Positions 6,660 through 11,066 of a stretch of 11,066 nucleotides of DNA are shown here, piece by piece. The stretch comes from Lichenicoccus sp964235615 (GTDB lineage: Bacteria > Pseudomonadota > Alphaproteobacteria > Acetobacterales > Acetobacteraceae): assembly GCA_964235615.1 (NCBI GenBank), contig CAXSEE010000147.1, positions 1-11,066 of the forward strand, read 5' to 3'. The notes under the pieces are model-generated. The model saw only the letters and a program-made list of their open reading frames with translations, did not search any database and was not told the origin of the DNA. The position numbers were made by a program, and so were the translations under genes. Within the stretch, counting starts at the first letter, position 1. Every line of letters begins with the position of its first letter.

Positions 6660-7501
6660 GTTCAACACGGCACGCTGATGGGGCCGCGCACCTGCTCGCC
6701 TTCGACTCCGGCATCGGCGGCTACGGCATCGTCGCCGCCCTGCGTGCCCGCCTTCCGGGCGCCCGTATTACCATGCTGGCGGATAATGCGTTCTATCCCT
6801 ACGGAGAGGTGGCCGACGCGGCGCTGATCGCGCGTATCGAGAAGGTGATCGCAGGAGCACTGGTCCGGTTCGCCCCCGACGCGGTCGTGATCGCCTGCAA
6901 CACCGCGAGCACGGTGGCGCTGGAGACGTTGCGCGCACGGTTCGGGCAGCCCTTCATCGGCTGCGTCCCGCCGATCAAGTGGGCCGCCTCGATCAGCCGG
7001 ACCCGGACCATCGGCCTGCTGGCGACGGCGGCAACCGTGCGCCGTCCGTATCTCACCGATCTTGCCCGGCGCTTCGCTGCGGACTGCCGCCTGATCGCCT
7101 ATGGCGCGCGCGGGCTCGCCGACCTCGCGGAGGCGGCCTTCCGCGGGCAGCCGATCGACAGGGAGGCGATCCGGCGCGAGCTTGCCGGCCTGCTCGAACA
7201 GGATGGCGGCGGCGACATCGACACGATCTGCATCGGCTGCACCCATTACAGCTTCCTGCTCGACCCGCTGCGCGACGCCTCGCCGGCCGGCATCACCTGG
7301 CTGGACCCGGCGGAGGCGGTGGCGCGCCGTGTCCAGACTGTGTTGGCGGGTCTGGACCACGCCAGGTCCGGCGGCCATGAGGGTCCTGGAGGGGGATCGG
7401 CAGTGTTCACGGCACAGCCGTTCGCTGCGGAAAGGCTGGATCTGGGGCGGTTCGGCTATGACGGGTTCTCGTTGTTCGAACCCTCCGACCGGTCGGACTA
7501 G
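6656..7501 (+). CDS. murI: Glutamate racemase (start codon anomalous)
   Basis: Interconverts L- and D-glutamate to supply D-Glu for peptidoglycan. Using a CTG at 6656 the product has 281 residues. Catalytic landmarks are intact: LLAFDSGIGG with D17 and S18, DNAFYPYGE (43-51), VIACNTAS with the first catalytic C81, and CIGCTHY with the second catalytic C195 and H197. The C-terminus has about 30 extra residues of Gly/Phe-rich sequence. No in-frame ATG, GTG or TTG exists between GTG 6491, deep inside pyrE, and the conserved DSGIGG motif. The CTG at 6656 overlaps the pyrE TGA and has AAGGA about 9 bases upstream. Alternatively, an out-of-frame ATG at 6678 would join the frame if one base were missing near 6686-6689, giving an N-terminus MGPRHLLAFDSGIGG. 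Product identity is firm; the start is unresolved. Confidence 0.88.
   Translation: MSSTRHADGAAHLLAFDSGIGGYGIVAALRARLPGARITMLADNAFYPYGEVADAALIARIEKVIAGALVRFAPDAVVIACNTASTVALETLRARFGQPFIGCVPPIKWAASISRTRTIGLLATAATVRRPYLTDLARRFAADCRLIAYGARGLADLAEAAFRGQPIDREAIRRELAGLLEQDGGGDIDTICIGCTHYSFLLDPLRDASPAGITWLDPAEAVARRVQTVLAGLDHARSGGHEGPGGGSAVFTAQPFAAERLDLGRFGYDGFSLFEPSDRSD
7463..7497. other. Tandem inverted repeats at the murI/polyprenyl synthase convergent junction
   Basis: GGGTTC (7463-7468)/GAACCC (7478-7483) with a 9-base loop is followed directly by the perfect 14-base palindrome TCCGACCGGTCGGA (7484-7497). The CTAG containing both stop codons comes next. On the plus strand both lie in the last codons of murI; on the minus strand they lie just past the synthase stop. 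Their position suits a bidirectional terminator or 3'-end stabiliser, but there is no T-tract on either strand. Confidence 0.45.
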
Positions 7502-8574
7502 CTGACCCGGCTCACCGTGTAGAGCGCGATCCCGTCCATCAGCCTGCGCAGGCGGCTGTCGGGGAACATCTGCAGCGCGTCCCTCGCCGCCTGGGCATAG
7601 TGGGACGCGCGCTTCAGCGTCACCCCGATCGAGTCCCGTTGCGCGATCAGCTTCATGGCCTGGTCGAGATCGTCGTCGCCATGATCGCTGCGTTCGATCA
7701 CCCGTCGCCAGAAGCCGCGCTCGGCCTCGTCGCCGCGCTCGTAGGCGGCCAGCACCGGCAGCGTGATCTTGCCCTCGCGGAAATCATCGCCGACCGTCTT
7801 GCCGAGCTGGGCCTGGTCCGCGGCATAATCCAGCGCGTCGTCGACCAGCTGGAAGGCCATGCCGACATTGGTGCCGAACGCCTCCAGCGCCAGCTCCTCC
7901 GCCTCCGGGCGCCCCGCCACCACCGCGCCGACCCGGCAGGCGGCGGCGAACAGGGCCGCGGTCTTGCCGTGGATCACCTGCAGATAGCGTTCCACCGGGG
8001 TCGAGAGGTCGTTCTGGGTGGCCATCTGCAGCACCTCGCCCTCGGCGATGGTCGCGGCCGCGGCGGACAGGATCGCCATCACCCGCAGCGATCCGTCCTC
8101 GGTCATCAGCTGGAACGAGCGCGCGAACAGGAAGTCGCCCACCAGCACCGAGGCCTTGTTGCCGAACACCGCGTTGGCGCTGGCGAGGCCGCGGCGGAGC
8201 TGGCTGTCGTCGACCACGTCGTCATGCAGCAAGGTCGCGGTGTGGATGAACTCGACGCAGGCAGCCAGGCTGACATGGCGCGGCACCGACCCCGCGTCCG
8301 GGACGTAGCCGCACAGCCGGGCGGAAGCCAGGGTGAGCAGCGGACGCAGCCGCTTGCCGCCGGCCGCCACCAGATGGGCCGCGAGTTGCGGGATCAGCGG
8401 CACCGGGCTTTCCATGCGCGCGACGATCGCCCGGTTGCAGGCCATCATGTCGTCGGCCAGGAGATCCGAAAGAGCATGCAGCGCGTCTTCCCCGGGCCCG
8501 GCTGCCAGATCCGGCGCTTTCAGTGGCTCGGGCGCTTTCGGAGCGGGGGCCACCAGCTCAGGCACCAGTGCCAT
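7498..8574 (-). CDS. ispB: Long-chain trans-polyprenyl diphosphate synthase (octa/decaprenyl type)
   Basis: Builds the all-trans polyprenyl diphosphate used as the ubiquinone side chain by adding isopentenyl diphosphate units. The 358-residue product has GGKRLRP (72-78), the first aspartate-rich motif in ATLLHDDVVDD (113-123), RRGLASANAVFGN (127-139), VLVGDFLFARSFQLM (143-157), HGKTAALF (202-209) and the second aspartate-rich motif FQLVDDALDY (241-250). The small residues before the first motif match E. coli IspB-type long-chain enzymes rather than C15/C20 synthases. The exact chain length (C40 versus C50) is not decidable here; C50 is usual in alphaproteobacteria. ATG 8574 is chosen. About 30 Pro/Ala-rich residues precede the fold, so the true start may be further in. 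Upstream in-frame ATGs (8673, 8712) look non-coding. The stop overlaps that of convergent murI. Confidence 0.93.
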   Translation of the reverse strand: MALVPELVAPAPKAPEPLKAPDLAAGPGEDALHALSDLLADDMMACNRAIVARMESPVPLIPQLAAHLVAAGGKRLRPLLTLASARLCGYVPDAGSVPRHVSLAACVEFIHTATLLHDDVVDDSQLRRGLASANAVFGNKASVLVGDFLFARSFQLMTEDGSLRVMAILSAAAATIAEGEVLQMATQNDLSTPVERYLQVIHGKTAALFAAACRVGAVVAGRPEAEELALEAFGTNVGMAFQLVDDALDYAADQAQLGKTVGDDFREGKITLPVLAAYERGDEAERGFWRRVIERSDHGDDDLDQAMKLIAQRDSIGVTLKRASHYAQAARDALQMFPDSRLRRLMDGIALYTVSRVS

Positions 8575-8768
8575 CGGTTCCGGTCCGCGACTTGTGGTCT
8601 GTGCGGATTCCGGCAGACTGGCGGCAAGGCGCAAGCACGATCCTCCCGACCATGATGGAGTGCAACGCACCATATGAGCGGCGACGGAAGGACGGTCAAG
8701 CCGATGCCGCAAATGGGAACGGGCCGGAAGCCGGATCCGAACTGGACCTGTCCGAGGTTTGCCGGCTG

Positions 8769-9542
8769 ATGGACCCGACCACGGATGGCACCCTGCTGGA
8801 CGGCAGGCTGACCTATCGCCAGTTCAGACACGGCTACCGCACCGGGCTGGAGCCGATACTGCTGGCCGCCGGCATCCCGGCACAGCCGGGCCAGCGCGTG
8901 CTGGAGGCCGGCTGCGGCGCCGGCGCCGGACTGATGTGCCTATGCGCCCGGATACCCCGGATCGAAGGCGTCGGCGTCGAGGCCGATCCCGGGACCGCCG
9001 CCCTCGCCCGTCACAACTGGAGCCGGAACGGGCTGGGGCTGGCGCTGCACGAGACGCCGCTGGCCGACCTGGCCGACGGGATCGGCCTGTTCGACCACGC
9101 CTTCGCCAATCCGCCGTGGCACCGGGCTCGCGCCAGCGCCTCGCCATTCGAGCGGCGCGACCTCGCCCGCCGGGCGCAGCCAGGCCTGCTGGACACGTGG
9201 ATCACGACGCTGGCGGAGCGGTTGCGGCCGGGAGGCACGCTGACGTTGATCCTGCCCGCCGCCCTGCACGCACAGGCCAGCGGCCTGATGCGCGGGCTGG
9301 GCCGGCTCGGCGGCATCACCCTGCTGCCCTTCTGGCCGAAGCAGGGGATGGCGGCCAAGATCGTGCTGATGCAGGGCCGTCGCGGCTCGCTCGCGGACGC
9401 CGCGGTGCTGCCGGGGCTGGTGCTGCACCAGACCGGCGGCAGCTATACGGAAGCCGCGGAGGCCATCCTGCGGGGCGGCCAGGCGCTTGAGACCGGAGCC
9501 GCCGCAGGGGATCCCTCGAAGCCGGGATCAATGTCTCCGTAG
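8769..9542 (+). CDS. Class I SAM-dependent N-methyltransferase, TrmN6/RsmC-like
   Basis: A 257-residue Rossmann-fold methyltransferase with the layout of tRNA1(Val) adenine-37 N6-methyltransferases (TrmN6/YfiC group). It has a short N-terminal segment DGRLTYRQFRHGYRTGLEPILLAA (given as residues 10-33), the SAM-binding motif I VLEAGCGAGAG, an acidic end of strand 2 (GVGVEADP) and the amino-methyltransferase catalytic motif IV as NPPWH in place of NPPY. SPFERRDLARRAQPGLLDTWI and the strand with RPGGTLTLILPAAL follow. N-methylation of an exocyclic base amine in RNA is the likely chemistry; the target RNA is inferred. ATG 8769 is used because GC3 falls to about two-thirds upstream of it and a GAGG sits about 11 bases before it. 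ATG 8652 or 8655 would add 38-39 residues. It is divergent from the polyprenyl synthase and convergent with the next gene. Confidence 0.8.
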   Translation: MDPTTDGTLLDGRLTYRQFRHGYRTGLEPILLAAGIPAQPGQRVLEAGCGAGAGLMCLCARIPRIEGVGVEADPGTAALARHNWSRNGLGLALHETPLADLADGIGLFDHAFANPPWHRARASASPFERRDLARRAQPGLLDTWITTLAERLRPGGTLTLILPAALHAQASGLMRGLGRLGGITLLPFWPKQGMAAKIVLMQGRRGSLADAAVLPGLVLHQTGGSYTEAAEAILRGGQALETGAAAGDPSKPGSMSP

Positions 9543-9550
9543 GCCGGGCC

Positions 9551-9940
9551 TCAGGTCGTCTGGAACTCTTTCATGTCGAACGCTTCATGGAAGCCTCGCA
9601 ACGGGACGATGACCTGCGCCGGGCTGGCGCCCTCATTGCCGTAGCGCAAGTGCCAGATCCTCTGGTGGGCGGCGATCAGGCTCTCCATCACGCGACGGCG
9701 CCCGGAGTCGACGGGTCCCGCGGTCTGGCTGACCACGGTCTCCAGGATCGACAACAACTGGGTCGCCACATCGAGGTCGCCCAGGTCGCAGGCCTGATGG
9801 GCCGCCACCAGGATCCGCTCCGGGAGCCGGCGGTTCTGCCTTGGAACGGATCCGGACAAGCCGCCTGCGATCGAAGGAGACAGGCCACTCATCATGTCCG
9901 CAAGGTCGAAAACCTGGCTAGTCCGGGTCTCGGTCTGCAT
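9551..9940 (-). CDS. Protein of unknown function (129 residues), helical
   Basis: No named family recognised. The N-terminal 38 residues look disordered (Ser/Thr/Gly-rich). Next comes a helical pair LPERILVAAHQACDLGDLDVA...LLSILETVV (about 39-70), a short linker, and a second helix RRRVMESLIAAHQRIWHLRY (81-100). The element AAHQ occurs in both halves (47-50 and 90-93), so a degenerate TPR-like or duplicated helical hairpin is possible. The remainder, ending GFHEAFDMKEFQTT, is short and polar. There is no signal peptide, membrane helix or enzyme motif. ATG 9940 is chosen because AGGAAGG (9955-9949) lies 8 bases upstream. An earlier ATG (10024) would lie in AT-rich intergenic DNA. It stands alone: convergent with the methyltransferase 8 bases away and 161 bases downstream of the KDG kinase on the same strand. 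Confidence 0.75.
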   Translation of the reverse strand: MQTETRTSQVFDLADMMSGLSPSIAGGLSGSVPRQNRRLPERILVAAHQACDLGDLDVATQLLSILETVVSQTAGPVDSGRRRVMESLIAAHQRIWHLRYGNEGASPAQVIVPLRGFHEAFDMKEFQTT

Positions 9941-10006
9941 TGTGCGCCTTCCTGTAGCCCGCATGAGCGGCCGGATCACCCCACTCTCTAGCTCGCCGGG
10001 CAGACA

Positions 10007-10062
10007 AGCTATAATCGTTAACAAATCATTGTGGAACTGTTATGACAATCAACGGATAACTT
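10007..10062. promoter_or_regulatory. AT-rich intergenic patch, candidate promoter/operator region
   Basis: About 56 bases at roughly 30% G+C inside DNA that is otherwise above 60%, in the gap between the KDG kinase stop and the 129-residue protein gene. It holds a perfect TATAAT on the plus strand (10010-10015), though without a good -35. It also holds GTTAAC (10017-10022) and a dyad ATTGT-N12-ACAAT (10028-10049). On the minus strand TTGATT and TTGTCA occur upstream of TATAGC, but no pair has both good matches and proper spacing. A promoter for the minus-strand gene at 9940 is likely here; its exact position is unclear. Confidence 0.4.
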
Positions 10063-10085
10063 TTCTCCGCAGGCAGCCTGGAGAA
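10063..10085 (-). other. Hairpin downstream of KDG kinase gene
   Basis: TTCTCC (10063-10068) and GGAGAA (10080-10085) form a 6-bp stem, with a further AGG/CCT pairing possible inside after a small bulge. It lies 16 bases past the kinase stop. No T-tract follows on either strand, so it is at best a weak intrinsic terminator or an mRNA end stabiliser. Confidence 0.35.
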
Positions 10086-10101
10086 GCGGCTCGGCTCTTG
10101 A

Positions 10102-11066
10102 TCACCTCAGCGACTTATCGATCCTGGCGGTTGATCGATCCCGGCGCGGCGGCATGGCGGTGTGCGGAACGATCGCGCCGGGATATCCGACGATGACCCT
10201 CGCCAGTCGATGACCTTCCGCGGCGGCCACGTCCGGTGCATCTCCCTGCAGCCGTGCAGCCATGTATCCGGCGGCGAAACTGTCTCCGGCGGCTGTCGTG
10301 TCCACGACCTGCTCGGCCGCGAGGCCAGAAACGACAACATCGACGACAGCATCGCCCCCGGCCCAGAACACCCTGCACGCCGGCGCCTCCAGCTTGAGCA
10401 CGATCTCGGGTGCGATGCCTTCGAGCCAGCGCTCGGCGGAACGGGACGCGGCCTCCCGATCCCTGCCGGCTGTCGCGAACAACAGGGCATGGTCTTCGAC
10501 GCTGGCGAAGATCACGTCGCTTCGCGACATCATCCGGGCATAGACCAACCGCGCCGCCGCATGATCCGGCCAGCCGCGCTGCCTGAAATTGGTGTCGAAG
10601 ACCACGCAGCCGCCGCGTGACCGGAACCGGTCCAGGCTGTCGAACAACCTCTCGCGCGCCGCCGGCCCGAACAGCGACAGGGTGATGCCCGAGAGATAGA
10701 CCACGTCGATCCGCAGCAGCGCCGCCTCGACTTGGGCTGCCTGCGGCGGATCGAACAGGCGCCGCGCCGGAGCGCTATCCCGCCAATAGGCGAAACGCCT
10801 TTCGCCGCCGGGATCGGTCTGGATCAGATACAGGCCCGGCAGGCAGTCCGGCAACTGGAGCACGTTGCCGGTACCGATCCCTTCCGCCCGCCACGCGGCC
10901 AGCATGGCGTCGCTGAAGTGATCGGTGCCCAGGACGGTGATGTAGTCCACGGCCACGCCAAGGCGCGCCAGATATAGGGCGGTGTTGAGCGTGTCGCCGC
11001 CGAAGCCGCGCGACAGCAGCCCATCCGGACGCTCGCGCAACTCGATCATGCATTCGCCGATGCAGG
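10102..11066 (-). CDS. kdgK: 2-keto-3-deoxygluconate kinase (PfkB/ribokinase family), 5' end beyond window
   Basis: Phosphorylates 2-keto-3-deoxygluconate to KDPG, feeding hexuronate and pectin breakdown into the Entner-Doudoroff aldolase step. It reads in from the right edge with CIGECMIELRE, the usual KdgK opening, so only a few N-terminal codons are missing. GFGGDTLNTALYLARLG, LPGLYLIQTD, RRFAYWRDSAPAR (sugar-acid contacts), VYLSGITLSLF and VVFDTNFRQRGW follow. The PfkB signature with the catalytic Asp, VVDTTAAGDSFAAGY, comes near the C-terminus, then VGYPGAIVPHTAMP. Residue-by-residue similarity to E. coli KdgK runs throughout, which favours KDG kinase over fructokinase or ribokinase. An ATG at 11049 is in frame but internal, because conserved residues precede it. 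No pathway partner is visible on this side; any operon would lie to the right. Confidence 0.92.
   Translation of the reverse strand, partial: CIGECMIELRERPDGLLSRGFGGDTLNTALYLARLGVAVDYITVLGTDHFSDAMLAAWRAEGIGTGNVLQLPDCLPGLYLIQTDPGGERRFAYWRDSAPARRLFDPPQAAQVEAALLRIDVVYLSGITLSLFGPAARERLFDSLDRFRSRGGCVVFDTNFRQRGWPDHAAARLVYARMMSRSDVIFASVEDHALLFATAGRDREAASRSAERWLEGIAPEIVLKLEAPACRVFWAGGDAVVDVVVSGLAAEQVVDTTAAGDSFAAGYMAARLQGDAPDVAAAEGHRLARVIVGYPGAIVPHTAMPPRRDRSTARIDKSLR

Noticed and set aside
7600..8655. 351-codon open frame opposite the polyprenyl synthase
   Set aside because: Antisense shadow of a gene with both aspartate-rich motifs intact; its own translation is His/Gln/Arg-rich and featureless.
10010..10101. 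Small RNA from the plus-strand TATAAT in the gap by kdgK
   Set aside because: No -35 at a proper distance, no T-tract terminator and no clear fold beyond one hairpin; AT-richness alone can produce a TATAAT.
1..11066. tRNA, rRNA, CRISPR, insertion sequence, toxin-antitoxin or phage defence module
   Set aside because: No repeat-spacer pattern, cloverleaf, transposase or paired small toxin/antitoxin genes seen on reading both strands; the content is housekeeping.

Overview
The window is a GC-rich stretch (roughly two-thirds G+C, strong G/C preference at third codon positions) of ordinary-looking bacterial chromosome. The style of the citrate synthase, the long orotate phosphoribosyltransferase, the bacterial ELM1-like protein and the KDG kinase suggest an alphaproteobacterium, probably Rhodospirillales/Acetobacteraceae. 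That placement is inference from protein style, not a database result. I see no rRNA, tRNA, CRISPR array, insertion sequence, integrase or phage gene. Coding density is very high and no gap exceeds 200 bases.

Layout. (1) 28-3109, plus strand: class I photolyase, a PPP-type metallophosphoesterase overlapping its stop (ATGA), a short AroQ chorismate mutase, and a SixA-like histidine phosphatase overlapping the mutase stop (GTGA). (2) 3203-4510, plus: type II citrate synthase behind its own candidate promoter. (3) 4537-5807, minus: a 76-residue unknown protein with its own promoter, Shine-Dalgarno and terminator, preceded by an ELM1-family protein. (4) 5892-7501, plus: pyrE and murI, touching at the pyrE stop. 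murI has no ordinary start codon in frame. (5) 7498-8574, minus: long-chain polyprenyl diphosphate synthase, whose stop shares a CTAG with the murI stop. (6) 8769-9542, plus: TrmN6/RsmC-like N-methyltransferase. (7) 9551-9940, minus: 129-residue protein of unknown function. (8) 10102-11066, minus: 2-keto-3-deoxygluconate kinase, running off the right edge.

Functionally this is a mixture of housekeeping roles: DNA repair, entry to Phe/Tyr synthesis, TCA cycle, pyrimidine synthesis, peptidoglycan precursor supply, quinone side chain, RNA modification and sugar-acid catabolism. There is no sign of an accessory island or of a novel multi-gene system. The items most worth a second look are the missing murI start (a one-base deletion or a CUG start), the self-contained small gene after gltA, the 129-residue unknown protein with an AT-rich, operator-like upstream region, and the inverted repeats sitting on all three convergent gene junctions.
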